Assembly (NCBI GenBank): GCA_963813315.1 | Contig: CAWEYO010000009.1 | Location: 1-43,083, forward strand | From: CAWEYO01 sp963813315 | GTDB lineage: Bacteria; Pseudomonadota; Alphaproteobacteria; Rhizobiales; Rhizobiaceae | Direction: 5' to 3' | DNA: 43,083 nt | Shown: one piece after another, positions 9,577 to 18,017 of the stretch | Layout: every line of letters begins with the position of its first letter | How positions within the stretch are numbered: the first letter of the stretch is position 1 | Program-made: the position numbers and the translations under genes | The notes under the pieces: model-generated | Databases searched by the model: none | The model's input: only the letters and a program-made list of their open reading frames with translations | What the model was told of the DNA's origin: nothing

Positions 9577-10452
9577 CTACGCCAGTGTGCGCAGTTTTGC
9601 CTTCACCTCGAGAAAATCTCGCCACGCAAGCTTCTTGTGAGCAGGATTGCGCAGCAGATAGGCAGGGTGAAGCGTCGGCATCGTCGGAATGCAAACGCCG
9701 GACGAGGTCGTGTGCACACGCCAGTGGCCGCGCAGTCGCAGGATGCCTTCCGGCGCACTAAGCAGAAGCTTCGCCGATGGTCCGCCAAGCGTCACCAGAA
9801 CCTTCGGATTGGCAAGCTCGATCTGCCGCTCGATGAACGGACGGCATATTTCCGTTTCATGCGGAGTGGGTGTGCGGTTGCCGGGCGGCCGCCAGGGTAT
9901 GACGTTGGCAATATATGCGGACTGGCGATCGCGTCCGATCGCCGCCAGCATCCGGTCAAGCAACTGCCCGGAGCGTCCAACGAAGGGGAGGCCCTCCAGG
10001 TCTTCGTCCCGACCGGGTGCCTCGCCGACGAGCATCAAATCCGCGTCGGGATTACCGTCCGCGAAAACCAGGTTCTTTGCCGTGAACTTCAGGTTGCACC
10101 CTTCGAATGCGGCCATCGCCCGGTGAAGTTCGTCGAGGGATCGTGCCTGGCTCGCGGCCTCACGGGCGAGCGCAGCCTGGGCTTCGTCGGGAACGGTGGC
10201 GGTCGTCGGACGAAAACCTCCTCCTGCAGGATCGCGACCCCTTCCCGGAAGCCCGGAAGCTGCTGCCTCACTCGAACTTGCGGGCAAGACGGCGGCCTCT
10301 TCGCGCGGCGCCGGTGAAACCGCAGGACGGGCAGGGACACGCCGCGGCTTCTCCAGAAACCGGTTCGGCGCGACTTCGTCCAAAGCCTCGTCGGCACCCG
10401 CTTCGACCAGAAATCTCAGGATGTCGCCAATGTCGGTGGGTCGTTCGATCAA
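9577..10452 (-). CDS. Uracil-DNA glycosylase, family 4-like
   Basis: Base-excision repair enzyme that removes uracil from DNA. The first 100 residues are a low-complexity Pro/Ala-rich extension, followed by a catalytic domain with motif 1 GEAPGRDED (143-151), FVGRSGQLLDRM, PPGNRTPTP and the C-terminal LHPAYLLRNP. Family 4 enzymes usually bind a 4Fe-4S cluster with four cysteines. Here C119 (EGCNLK) and C203 (EICRPF) remain, but the first cysteine of the N-terminal pair is not seen and the position before RPPGNR is W187. The cluster may be absent or bound differently, a state I believe is common in alphaproteobacterial members. It converges on the ABC transporter gene. Confidence 0.92.
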   Translation of the reverse strand: MIERPTDIGDILRFLVEAGADEALDEVAPNRFLEKPRRVPARPAVSPAPREEAAVLPASSSEAAASGLPGRGRDPAGGGFRPTTATVPDEAQAALAREAASQARSLDELHRAMAAFEGCNLKFTAKNLVFADGNPDADLMLVGEAPGRDEDLEGLPFVGRSGQLLDRMLAAIGRDRQSAYIANVIPWRPPGNRTPTPHETEICRPFIERQIELANPKVLVTLGGPSAKLLLSAPEGILRLRGHWRVHTTSSGVCIPTMPTLHPAYLLRNPAHKKLAWRDFLEVKAKLRTLA

Positions 10453-10628
10453 TTGTCTGCCTCGTCTCGAAACGGTTCGCAGATTGCAAAGGCCCTGGCA
10501 AGGTTACGTCACGGGAATCCCGACACACCCTAAATCTGGGTCAAGAACTAACAGTCATTTCCCCTGTCCACTCTTTGAGCCAGAGTGCTGCAAACGGCCT
10601 TCGAACCAAGGGGTTCATAGGCTGCAGT

Positions 10629-11246
10629 TCACGTGGAAGGAATGCGTGGGTCGAGCACCAGGTAAAACTGCGCGCGTGGGGTGAAGTCCGTCACCAGGAA
10701 CATGAATGAGGCAGCCTTCGATGGATCGACCTTTCCCTCCCGGAATAGCAGCCGATCGTAGGGTTCGAAGTCGCGGCTGAATTTTGTGAAACTGTCGGAG
10801 GAAATTGCGCTGCCAAACTCGCGCTGATCGAAGGACAAGCCATCGCCAAACAAGCTCGCTTTGCCGAGCTTTTCCTGTAGCTCGAACTCAAATTCAACCC
10901 ATGCCTGGCCGCTGTTGTTGAGCACGACCGTGCGCAGATAAAGAAATCCGCTGACAGCGTTAGCCGAGGAACCAAAAGGCTCGATCGGACCGACGGCACG
11001 GATCACCAGTGTCACGGGGCTGGACGATTCCAGCTCCTGCGTGACGACGATCGGGTCGGCCTTAGTGCCGGTTCCGGAAGCCGAAATGATTTGAAAGCCG
11101 CCAAGCTCGTCCGAAAAGGAATAAGGTCCAGCCTGAAAAAGACCGGGATCGCCGGCATCCTGCTCGGCGGCCCGGCCAGGTGCAGCCGCAAGAAACAGAA
11201 GCGCTCCCAAGGCGCAAAATGCCGATAGACCCGCCACACGCCGCAT
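10629..11246 (-). CDS. Secreted hypothetical protein
   Basis: 205 residues with a clear Sec signal peptide (basic MRR, a hydrophobic core GLSAFCALGALLFLAAA, and a likely cleavage site after GRA-A). The mature part is acidic and rich in beta-type sequence, with FQIISASGTGTKADPIVV near its start. I recognise no domain. It is probably periplasmic. It is followed on the same strand by the glycosylase after 176 bp and is divergent from the ETF-ubiquinone oxidoreductase gene, so the two share a promoter region of about 170 bp. A real gene is likely from the signal peptide and codon use. Confidence 0.75.
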   Translation of the reverse strand: MRRVAGLSAFCALGALLFLAAAPGRAAEQDAGDPGLFQAGPYSFSDELGGFQIISASGTGTKADPIVVTQELESSSPVTLVIRAVGPIEPFGSSANAVSGFLYLRTVVLNNSGQAWVEFEFELQEKLGKASLFGDGLSFDQREFGSAISSDSFTKFSRDFEPYDRLLFREGKVDPSKAASFMFLVTDFTPRAQFYLVLDPRIPST

Positions 11247-11419
11247 GCGCCGAATATGGAGGAGAACCGCGATTTCGCAACAGGAAAAGGCGGGGAAGGG
11301 AAACGGGCAGCTTTGTAAACCTGCATATCACTTTTCCTGCCGGTTTCGTGTCGCGAACTAATACGCTATGGAGCCGAAACGTGGAGTAGGTATCGCCAAG
11401 AGGATACGCGGAGGAATTG

Positions 11420-13072
11420 ATGAGCGAAATCGAACGCGAAAGCATGGAGTTCGACGTGGTGATCGTCGGCGCGGGACCGGCGGGCCTGTCGGCGGCGATC
11501 CGGCTCAAGCAGATCAATCCGGAACTTTCCGTCGTGGTGCTTGAAAAGGGCGGCGAGGTCGGTGCGCATATCTTGTCAGGCGCTGTCGTAGACCCGATCG
11601 GTGTGGATCGCCTGCTGCCGGAATGGCGGCAGGAACCGGATCATCCCTTCAAGACGCCGGTGACCGACGACCGCTTCCTTGTGCTCGGAGCGTCCCGCTC
11701 CTTCCGCCTGCCCAATTTTCTGATGCCGCCGCTGATGAACAATCACGGCAACTTCATTGTATCGCTCGGCAATGTAAGTCGCTGGCTGGCCGGTCACGCC
11801 GAGGCGCTCGGCGTCGAAATCTACCCCGGTTTTGCCGCGGCGGGTCTGCTCTACAACGAACAAGGCGCCGTTTCCGGTGTCGTAACCGGCGACATGGGGG
11901 TGGAGCGTGACGGTTCGCAAGGGCCCGGCTTCGCGCCCGGAATGGCCTTGCTCGGCAAGTATGTATTGATAGGCGAGGGCGCTCGCGGCTCACTCGCCAA
12001 ACAATTGATCGCGAAATACAATCTTTCGGAGGGGCGGGAACCGGGCAAATACGGGATCGGCCTGAAGGAACTCTGGCAGGTGAAGCCGGAGAACCACAAG
12101 CCCGGCCTTGTGCAGCACTCTTTCGGCTGGCCGCTCGACATGAAGACGGGCGGCGGCTCGTTCCTCTATCATCTTGAAGACAATCTCGTGGCGGTCGGCT
12201 TCGTGGTTCACCTGAACTACCGCAATCCCTACCTGTCGCCTTTCGAGGAATTCCAGCGCTTCAAGACCCATCCCGCCATTCGCGGCGTCTTCGACGGGGC
12301 CAAGCGCATCTCCTACGGCGCGCGGGCCATCACGGAAGGCGGCTGGCAATCAGTGCCGAAACTTTCCTTCCCGGGTGGCGCCCTGATCGGCTGCGCGGCA
12401 GGTTTCGTCAACGTCCCGCGCATCAAGGGGTCCCACAATGCCGTGCTTTCGGGAATGCTTGCCGCCGAACATGCTGCTTCGGCGATTGCCGGTGGCCGGG
12501 CCAACGATGAGCTTGCGGCTTACGAAAACGAGTGGCGCGCGACCGATATTGGCAAGGACTTGAAGACGGTTCGCAACGCCAAGCCGCTCTGGTCGCGCTT
12601 TGGTACCGTCGCCGGCGTGGCGCTTGGCGGTTTCGATATGTGGATGAATACGCTTTTCGGCTTCTCCCCGTTCGGCACCATGAAGCATGGCAAACCCGAC
12701 CACGCATCGCTGGAGCCGGCGTCTGCTCACCATAAGATCGCCTACCCGAAGCCGGACGGCGTGCTTACCTTCGATCGCCTGTCGTCAGTGTTTCTGTCGA
12801 ACACCAATCATGAGGAAAACCAACCCGTCCACCTTCAAGTGGTGGACATGGAACTGCAAAAACGATCGGAACACGATGTCTTTGCCGGGCCATCCAGCCG
12901 CTATTGCCCGGCCGGTGTCTATGAATGGATCGAGGAAGGCAGCGAACCGAAATTCGTGATCAACGCCCAGAACTGCGTCCACTGCAAGACCTGCGACATC
13001 AAGGATCCCAACCAGAACATCAACTGGGTTCCGCCGCAGGGTGGCGAGGGGCCAGTCTACACAAATATGTAA
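11420..13072 (+). CDS. Electron transfer flavoprotein-ubiquinone oxidoreductase
   Basis: Inner-membrane-associated flavoprotein that passes electrons from ETF to ubiquinone. The 550 residues match the family. The N-terminal FAD-binding motif is VVIVGAGPAGLSAA. The C-terminal domain holds the 4Fe-4S ligands, one in RYCPAGVY and three in CVHCKTCDIKDPN. The start is the ATG at 11420, 4 bp after a strong GGAGG; a TTG just before it is less likely. It stands alone on its strand, without the etfAB genes. In this window it is the natural electron sink for isovaleryl-CoA dehydrogenase at 24.8 kb, which delivers its electrons to ETF. Confidence 0.97.
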   Translation: MSEIERESMEFDVVIVGAGPAGLSAAIRLKQINPELSVVVLEKGGEVGAHILSGAVVDPIGVDRLLPEWRQEPDHPFKTPVTDDRFLVLGASRSFRLPNFLMPPLMNNHGNFIVSLGNVSRWLAGHAEALGVEIYPGFAAAGLLYNEQGAVSGVVTGDMGVERDGSQGPGFAPGMALLGKYVLIGEGARGSLAKQLIAKYNLSEGREPGKYGIGLKELWQVKPENHKPGLVQHSFGWPLDMKTGGGSFLYHLEDNLVAVGFVVHLNYRNPYLSPFEEFQRFKTHPAIRGVFDGAKRISYGARAITEGGWQSVPKLSFPGGALIGCAAGFVNVPRIKGSHNAVLSGMLAAEHAASAIAGGRANDELAAYENEWRATDIGKDLKTVRNAKPLWSRFGTVAGVALGGFDMWMNTLFGFSPFGTMKHGKPDHASLEPASAHHKIAYPKPDGVLTFDRLSSVFLSNTNHEENQPVHLQVVDMELQKRSEHDVFAGPSSRYCPAGVYEWIEEGSEPKFVINAQNCVHCKTCDIKDPNQNINWVPPQGGEGPVYTNM

Positions 13073-13152
13073 ACGGCCGCCGCGACCCATTGGTGATATT
13101 GCCACCCTTCCCGCGATGTGCTGTGATTTCGAGGCAGGGGGGAGGATTGGCC

Positions 13153-13749
13153 ATGCGTTCCATCGCCATTGCCGGGATGCTGACGGCAGCCACCTGCATC
13201 GGTTTTTCCGCCGCGGCCAGCGCGGGCGTCACGATCGACATCCAGAAGACGCAGTACGCGATCACGGGAAAGACCGGCGCGGCTTTGCTTTACGCGATGG
13301 ACCGGCGTGGTCCCAAGCATGGTTTCCTCACGCGAGCCATAGCACAGACCCGCTATTCAGTCGGATGGGATATCGTCTGGGCGGAGCGGGACGGCTCCTG
13401 CCGGATCAAGAAGGCCGGAGCCCGTCTTTCGATGACCTATACGTATCCGGTCTTGAAGGGGAACGTTTCGCATGAACTTCGCAGGCGCTGGGTGCGGTTC
13501 ATGAAGGGCGTCGTCAGGCATGAGGAAACGCACGGCAGCATCGCCCGCCAGATGGTTACCGCTGCCGAGTCATCGATCAAAGGGCTAGCCGTTGCCAATG
13601 ACCCCGGTTGTCGAAAAGCCAGGGAAGAGGTGAAAAATCGGGTGGATAAGGTCTACGCGCAATACGAAAGGCGCCAGATCCTTTTCGACAAGAAAGAGCA
13701 CCGTGCGGGCGGCAATGTGGAAGGCCTTGTGAACATGCTCGGGGACTGA
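13153..13749 (+). CDS. DUF922 family secreted protein with HEETHG motif
   Basis: 198 residues starting at an ATG about 8 bp after GGAGG. There is a signal peptide (MRSIAIAGMLTAATCIG up to SAAASAG), so the protein is exported. The mature part fits DUF922, a family with a predicted zinc-protease-like motif seen here as RHEETHGSIAR near residue 120. I know of no assigned function for the family in rhizobia. The gene lies about 80 bp after the ETF-ubiquinone oxidoreductase on the same strand and ends just before a palindromic repeat that separates it from the convergent AMP nucleosidase gene. The open frame extends further upstream, but only this start yields a signal peptide. Confidence 0.85.
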   Translation: MRSIAIAGMLTAATCIGFSAAASAGVTIDIQKTQYAITGKTGAALLYAMDRRGPKHGFLTRAIAQTRYSVGWDIVWAERDGSCRIKKAGARLSMTYTYPVLKGNVSHELRRRWVRFMKGVVRHEETHGSIARQMVTAAESSIKGLAVANDPGCRKAREEVKNRVDKVYAQYERRQILFDKKEHRAGGNVEGLVNMLGD

Positions 13750-13751
13750 CC

Positions 13752-13889
13752 TAATGCATGTCGCCCAAAAGTGCGCAGCGGTTTTGGGGTAACGACATGC
13801 ACAAAAACAATAGCCTAAAAGCTTTATTTCTTTGTTTGAGCATCGGATTTTCCCGAAACCAATTCCCACTTTCCGGTCCAATGCTCTAG
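13752..13889. repeat. Rhizobial-type composite palindromic intergenic element, copy A
   Basis: It fills the space between two convergent genes. The left part is a palindrome with the arms GCATGTCG (13756-13763) and CGACATGC (13793-13800). The right part (13831-13889) runs from TTTGTTTGAGCATCGGATTT through CCCGAAACC and TTCCCACTTT to a closing ATGCTCTAG, and is a second imperfect palindrome. This right part recurs at 20068-20126. Elements of this look are common between genes in Rhizobiales. It may serve as a terminator for both neighbours. Confidence 0.8.
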
Positions 13890-13890
13890 C

Positions 13891-15393
13891 CTATTGGAAG
13901 GCGGTTTCGGAGAAGCTGCGCAGTTTGCGGGAATGCAGCCTTTCGGGCGGCATTTCGGCCAGCTTCTCGAGCGCCTTGATGCCGATCGTCAGATGCTGCG
14001 AGACCTGTCGTTTGTAAAACTCCGTTGCCATGCCGGGCAGCTTCAACTCGCCGTGCAACGGCTTGTCGGAAACGCACAGCAATGTTCCGTACGGCACGCG
14101 AAAGCGAAATCCGTTCGCCGCGATCGTCGCTGACTCCATGTCGAGAGCGATCGCGCGAGACTGTGAAAGGCGCTGCACCGGTCCGCGCTGGTCGCGCAAT
14201 TCCCAATTGCGGTTGTCGATGGTGGCAACCGTGCCGGTGCGCATGATGCGCTTAAGGTCGTAGCCGGAAAGCCCGGTGACCTCGGCAACTGCCTCCTGAA
14301 GCGCAACCTGCACCTCCGCGAGAGGCGGGACCGGTACCCACACGGGCAGGTCATCGTCAAGCACGTGATCTTCCCGCACATAGGCGTGCGCGAGCACATA
14401 GTCACCCAGCGCCTGCGTATTGCGCAGCCCCGCGCAATGACCCAGCATTAGCCAAACATGTGGTCTCAGCACCGCAATATGATCGGTGATCGTCTTCGCG
14501 TTGGAGGGACCGACACCGATATTGACCATCGTGATGCCGCCGTGACCCGGCTTGATGAGATGGTACGTAGGCATTTGCGGCATTCTGAGCGGCGTCGTTC
14601 CCTCCTTCGGCGCCGTCTCGCCCACCTCCGTTACCACGTTGCCCGGCTCTACGAAGGCAGTGTAGCCGCCACCGCCGCTGGCCATCAACTCACGCGCATG
14701 GACGCAGAACTCGTCGATGTAGAACTGGTAGTTCGTGAAAAGGACGAAGTTCTGGAAATATTGCGGACTGGTTGCGGTGTAGTGCGACAGCCGGTGGAGC
14801 GAATAGTCGATGCGCTGCGCGGTGAAGGGCGCAAGTGGCATCGGCTCTCCGGGAATGGGCTCGAACGTACCGTTGGCGATGTGATCGTCGGTCGCATTGA
14901 GGTCCGGCACATCGAACATATCGCGCAACGGCCGTCTGATGCGATCAGCGACGGACGCCTCGACATATGTTCCTTCAAGGAAGGCGAAGTGCAACGGGAT
15001 CGGCGTTTCCGATTCCGAAACAGTCACTGGAACACCGTGATTGCGCATGATCAGGCGCAACTGCTCGGTAAGATAGGTTTCGAAGAGGTCGGGCCGCGTC
15101 ACCGTCGTGGAATAGTGGCCGGGAGCCGGCAAATGGCCGTAGGCGAGGCGAGAATCGATCTGCGTATAGGAGGAAGTCGACATGCCAACCTCAGGGTAGA
15201 AGGCGCGGAAGCGCCGCTCCGACGCGCCGCCCTCCGCAAGCTGCTGGAAGGAATCGCGCAGGAAGGCGGTATTGCGTTCATAGAGCTTCCTCAGCGCCGC
15301 TACCGCTTCGCGCGCGTCGGTGAAGCTGCGCCGGGCAAACGGCCCAGGACTGGCAATCGTTTCAATTGGCTGTGGATAGATTCGCTTTTCCAT
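13891..15393 (-). CDS. amn: AMP nucleosidase
   Basis: Hydrolyses AMP to adenine and ribose 5-phosphate, controlling the adenylate pool. The 500 residues match the family length. It has the two-part layout of Amn: an N-terminal regulatory domain (from IYPQPIETIAS) and a C-terminal nucleoside-phosphorylase-like catalytic domain with VNIGVGPSNAKTITDH, MLGHCAGLRN and a substrate-ribose loop ALDMESATIAANGFRFRVPY. The last stretch (PYGTLLCVSDKPLHGELKLP) is also characteristic. The gene is monocistronic as far as can be seen, with a palindromic repeat directly after its stop. Confidence 0.96.
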   Translation of the reverse strand: MEKRIYPQPIETIASPGPFARRSFTDAREAVAALRKLYERNTAFLRDSFQQLAEGGASERRFRAFYPEVGMSTSSYTQIDSRLAYGHLPAPGHYSTTVTRPDLFETYLTEQLRLIMRNHGVPVTVSESETPIPLHFAFLEGTYVEASVADRIRRPLRDMFDVPDLNATDDHIANGTFEPIPGEPMPLAPFTAQRIDYSLHRLSHYTATSPQYFQNFVLFTNYQFYIDEFCVHARELMASGGGGYTAFVEPGNVVTEVGETAPKEGTTPLRMPQMPTYHLIKPGHGGITMVNIGVGPSNAKTITDHIAVLRPHVWLMLGHCAGLRNTQALGDYVLAHAYVREDHVLDDDLPVWVPVPPLAEVQVALQEAVAEVTGLSGYDLKRIMRTGTVATIDNRNWELRDQRGPVQRLSQSRAIALDMESATIAANGFRFRVPYGTLLCVSDKPLHGELKLPGMATEFYKRQVSQHLTIGIKALEKLAEMPPERLHSRKLRSFSETAFQ

Positions 15394-15474
15394 GACCCAT
15401 TATAGAGACTTGGGCCGACGCGCGGGAGGGGTTCCGTCCGAATTCGGCAGAGATGGATTGTCGCCGCGCGTCGA

Positions 15475-15669
15475 TCAGGCCCGCTGAAGGCTCACGAGAA
15501 GGACGAGCCCCATGCCCTTCTTCTGCGGTGCGGGCGCCTCGATTGTGGAGCCGGTGTCGGCACGAACGCTCTGCACGGCAAGCAACGGGGTCCAAAGCAC
15601 GAGTATGATTGCGGCTGCGCGGAACAGGTGCCTAAGTATGTTGAAGAGTTGGATCGACGGGCGGGTCAT
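15475..15669 (-). CDS. Small predicted membrane or secreted protein
   Basis: 64 residues with one hydrophobic segment (FRAAAIILVLWTPLLAV) after a basic start, then an Asp/Ala/Pro-rich tail with two lysines and a final hydrophobic patch (GMGLVLLVSL). It looks like a single-span protein or one with an uncleaved signal. It lies 32 bp downstream of another small open frame with the same features on the same strand, which suggests a two-gene unit. The ribosome-binding site is weak. No family is recognised, and no evidence beyond composition and context supports expression. Confidence 0.5.
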   Translation of the reverse strand: MTRPSIQLFNILRHLFRAAAIILVLWTPLLAVQSVRADTGSTIEAPAPQKKGMGLVLLVSLQRA

Positions 15670-15701
15670 GGCGATGGCCTTGTTTGGAGTTGTCGGGGCA
15701 T

Positions 15702-15857
15702 TCAGTCGCGGTCAGGGGCCGTGCAGGCGAAGCCGCCCTCTATGCAAGCCAGCCCCACCGAACGGACAGGGTGGCTCGCCTTGGTCACGACAATGGCGAG
15801 GACATGGCCGAACAGTGCCGCAAGCAGGCAGACGATGGTGAAGCGGCGGGCAAGCAT
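15702..15857 (-). CDS. Small predicted secreted peptide
   Basis: A 51-residue open frame begins with a typical signal sequence: MLARR, then FTIVCLLAALFGHVLAIVV, then a short polar tail with two cysteines (LACIEGG and FACTAPDRD). A purine-rich GAGGGAT lies about 7 bp before the ATG. It precedes the 64-residue small gene by 32 bp on the same strand. The two tail cysteines could form a disulfide in the periplasm. The function is unknown, and the call rests on the signal peptide, the ribosome-binding site and the context. Confidence 0.5.
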   Translation of the reverse strand: MLARRFTIVCLLAALFGHVLAIVVTKASHPVRSVGLACIEGGFACTAPDRD

Positions 15858-16008
15858 TGGCGTATCCCTCAAGTTTCGAACGCATCTTGCGACTTCGGCG
15901 CTGAACAGGTCCTGAGACCGCCGTTCATCCTGCGTTCAAAAACTTTGACGTGACGGGCTCGCCCCGAGCGGGGTATTCCGTTGGCGCAGCTGAACGGAGG
16001 CAGGGCAA

Positions 16009-16716
16009 ATGACTCAAACGAAGCCGATCGAACTCTATTATTGGCCGACGCCGAACGGCTGGAAGATCAGCATCATGCTTGAGGAGCTCGGCGCACCGTA
16101 CGAGGTGAGATACGTGAACATCGGTCGCGGCGATCAGTTCGATCCGGCGTTCCTGAAGATAGCGCCGAACAACCGCATGCCGGCGATCGTGGACCCTGAA
16201 GGTCCGGGCGGCAAGCCGATCTCGATCTTCGAGTCCGGCGCCATCCTGCAATATCTGGGGCGCAAATTCGGGAGGTTCTATCCGGCGGACGAACGCGGCC
16301 GCGTCGAGGTCGACCAGTGGCTCTTCTGGCAGATGGGCGGCCTTGGCCCGATGGCCGGCCAGGCGCACCATTTCCGGCAATATGCGCCCGAACAGATTCC
16401 TTATGCGATCAATCGCTATACTGACGAATGCAACCGCCTGTATGGCGTCATGAACAAGCAGTTGGCTGACCGGGAGTTTCTCGCCGGCGCGTACTCAATC
16501 GCTGACATGGCCTGCATAGGCTGGATCAAGCCGTACAAGAATCAAGGACAGGACCTGGAGGAGTTTCCGAATCTGAAGCGCTGGTTCGAGACCATCATGG
16601 CGCGGCCTGCGGTCGAGAGAGGCATGGCGGTCGGCAAAGAAGAGCGCGAGAAGTCAAATCTGGCCACGGACGACGAGGCCAAGAAGATACTGTTCGGCCA
16701 AAGGGCGAGAAGGTGA
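16009..16716 (+). CDS. Glutathione S-transferase family protein (YfcG/nu-class-like)
   Basis: 235 residues. The N-terminal thioredoxin-fold domain begins IELYYWPTPNGWKISIMLEE; the TPNG stretch is typical of the YfcG and YghU group, which have disulfide reductase activity with glutathione rather than classic conjugation. The ESGAILQYLG stretch binds the glutathione gamma-glutamyl part. The C-terminal helical domain contains FLAGAYSIADMACIGWI, the usual N-capping region. It is cytosolic. The start has a good ribosome-binding site (GGAGGCAGGGCAA before the ATG). The stop codon lies inside the left arm of a hairpin that separates it from the convergent DUF2147 gene. Confidence 0.93.
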   Translation: MTQTKPIELYYWPTPNGWKISIMLEELGAPYEVRYVNIGRGDQFDPAFLKIAPNNRMPAIVDPEGPGGKPISIFESGAILQYLGRKFGRFYPADERGRVEVDQWLFWQMGGLGPMAGQAHHFRQYAPEQIPYAINRYTDECNRLYGVMNKQLADREFLAGAYSIADMACIGWIKPYKNQGQDLEEFPNLKRWFETIMARPAVERGMAVGKEEREKSNLATDDEAKKILFGQRARR

Positions 16717-16779
16717 ATGGTGAGTAGTAGAAATATTGTCTATTGATCTTTACAATAGTGGTCACCATTCACCATTCAC
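16713..16779. terminator. Hairpin between convergent genes with duplicated right arm
   Basis: The left arm GTGAATGGTGA (16713-16723) overlaps the glutathione transferase stop codon. Its complement TCACCATTCAC occurs twice in overlapping register at 16762-16772 and 16769-16779, so two alternative pairings exist. An inner stem ATTGT/ACAAT is also possible. It lies between two convergent genes, the position of a bidirectional terminator. There is no long T tract on either side. Confidence 0.55.
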
Positions 16780-16781
16780 GC

Positions 16782-17126
16782 TTACAATTTCGTCCACGTC
16801 TGCGTCCTGCAAAACAATCCGCCCAGCACGCAGCCGCTCATTGAGAGAGAGTTGCCAGCGACCGCGGCTTTGCCACTATAAGTCTTGTCGTTGTTCGGAT
16901 CGGTGATCTCGCCCGCATATTTGCCTTCGCCGCTGGCCTTGAATTTGCCGATCTTCTTGCCGGTATGCGCGCCGCTTTTGAGCGTGATGCAGAAGCTGCC
17001 GCCGCAAGGCACGATGGCGGCAGTCGATCCTGCCTGCGTCTTCCAGTTACCTTCGATCGGGTCGGCATGAGCAACGGCGGCCAGCATCAATGAGGCCGCT
17101 ATGGTCATGCCCGCTTTGTAAAACAT
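16782..17126 (-). CDS. DUF2147 domain secreted protein
   Basis: 114 residues with a signal peptide (MFYKAGMTIAASLMLAAVAHA-D) and a short beta-rich mature domain starting IEGNWKT, with CGGSFCI, KYAGEITDPNNDKTYSG and a C-terminal CVLGGLFCRTQTWTKL. The spacing fits DUF2147, small periplasmic proteins of lipocalin-like size. Four cysteines could form two disulfides. No role is established. It ends against a hairpin shared with the convergent glutathione transferase gene. Confidence 0.9.
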   Translation of the reverse strand: MFYKAGMTIAASLMLAAVAHADPIEGNWKTQAGSTAAIVPCGGSFCITLKSGAHTGKKIGKFKASGEGKYAGEITDPNNDKTYSGKAAVAGNSLSMSGCVLGGLFCRTQTWTKL

Positions 17127-17239
17127 TGTATTCCTCCCGGTTTTCTTCCGTGCCGTCGATTTCGCAACCCAACCGTTTACTAGCGCAGTCCGTGTGGAAA
17201 CAGAAGCGATGACGCAGCGGTGGGTTGTAGAATTTTGAG

Positions 17240-17405
17240 CTAGTGTGGCGGATCCGAAATTCGTATCCGCTTGGAGCGAGGCTCGGATCGAATTTCGGAT
17301 TCAAAGCCACACTAGCAACTCATGGAATCTCGTGTGGTTACGGATTTGAAGCTCCTGAACGCCGATGCCATGGAGATGACACGAACTTCAAATCCACCAC
17401 ACGAG
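17240..17405. repeat. Two-hairpin intergenic repeat, copy 2
   Basis: Second copy of the element at 3908-4075, 166 bp, in the same orientation, with a few substitutions and small indels. The first palindrome is again bounded by CTAGTGTGGC and GCCACACTAG. The second has GGATTTGAAG opposite CTTCAAATCC and ends CCACACGAG. It sits in the 579 bp gap between the divergent DUF2147 and Sel1-like genes. Confidence 0.88.
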
Positions 17406-17705
17406 CGTCCCGCGCATGTCCCCGGCTAAATTGGCATGTTTCTCCTCGACCCCTTTTCGTGGTTATTAAAGCGTTCTCGACGGCACGGGCAGTTTTTTCG
17501 CGAATTTGACCAAAAGCCGCACAACTGCGACGTCCGTATCCTTAACAAAATCCGATATTTACCTGTTGTTTGAACTTTGTTTGCGGCAAATTAAGCAACT
17601 CGTTTAACCGCGGATTCAAGCCCTGGGCTTCATCCTTCAAGCATCGGAAGAGCAGCTCGCCAGCAGGCGAAAGCCGCTCTCGGGAGAACAGACAGGGGAT
17701 AAAAA
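17406..17705. other. Leader region without a gene
   Basis: This 300 bp stretch before the Sel1-like gene holds no open frame that I can support. It is richer in A and T than its surroundings around 17480-17600 and probably contains the promoter and a long untranslated leader. Confidence 0.4.
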
Positions 17706-17975
17706 ATGGCGCGTTTTGAGATGTTTGAAGGCGGTGCAGGCGGGACGGGCGGCGCAACGGCTCAGGCCGACGTCCTCTTTGAGCTCGGCATGATGTACGC
17801 AACCGGGCGGGATTGCGATGTGGATATCGTTGCCGCTCACAAATGGTTCAACATCGCCGCGATCAAGGGTTCGGAACGGGCTGCCGAGGCTCGATCAGAA
17901 CTGTCGGTCTCGATGTCGAAGATGGAGATCGCTCGATCGCTGCGCGAAGCGCGCGAATGGATGACGACGCATTGA
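17706..17975 (+). CDS. Small Sel1-repeat-like protein
   Basis: 89 residues. After a short N-terminus (MARFEMFEGGAGGTGG) comes one Sel1/TPR-like helical repeat: ADVLFELGMMYATGRDC followed by DIVAAHKWFNIAAIKGSERA, with the aromatic and alanine positions of that repeat. It is too short for a complete superhelix and probably acts as a small adaptor. A ribosome-binding sequence (AGGGGAT) lies just before the ATG. Its transcription is convergent with mccA; 42 bp separate the two stops. It is a plausible cytosolic protein of unknown role. Confidence 0.75.
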   Translation: MARFEMFEGGAGGTGGATAQADVLFELGMMYATGRDCDVDIVAAHKWFNIAAIKGSERAAEARSELSVSMSKMEIARSLREAREWMTTH

Positions 17976-18017
17976 AGGCAGTCACTACGCGTCGCTGTAG
18001 CGGAAGCGCGATCTCCC

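Noticed and set aside
14458..15405. Plus-strand open frame of 315 codons
   Set aside because: Antisense to AMP nucleosidase; no recognisable motif.
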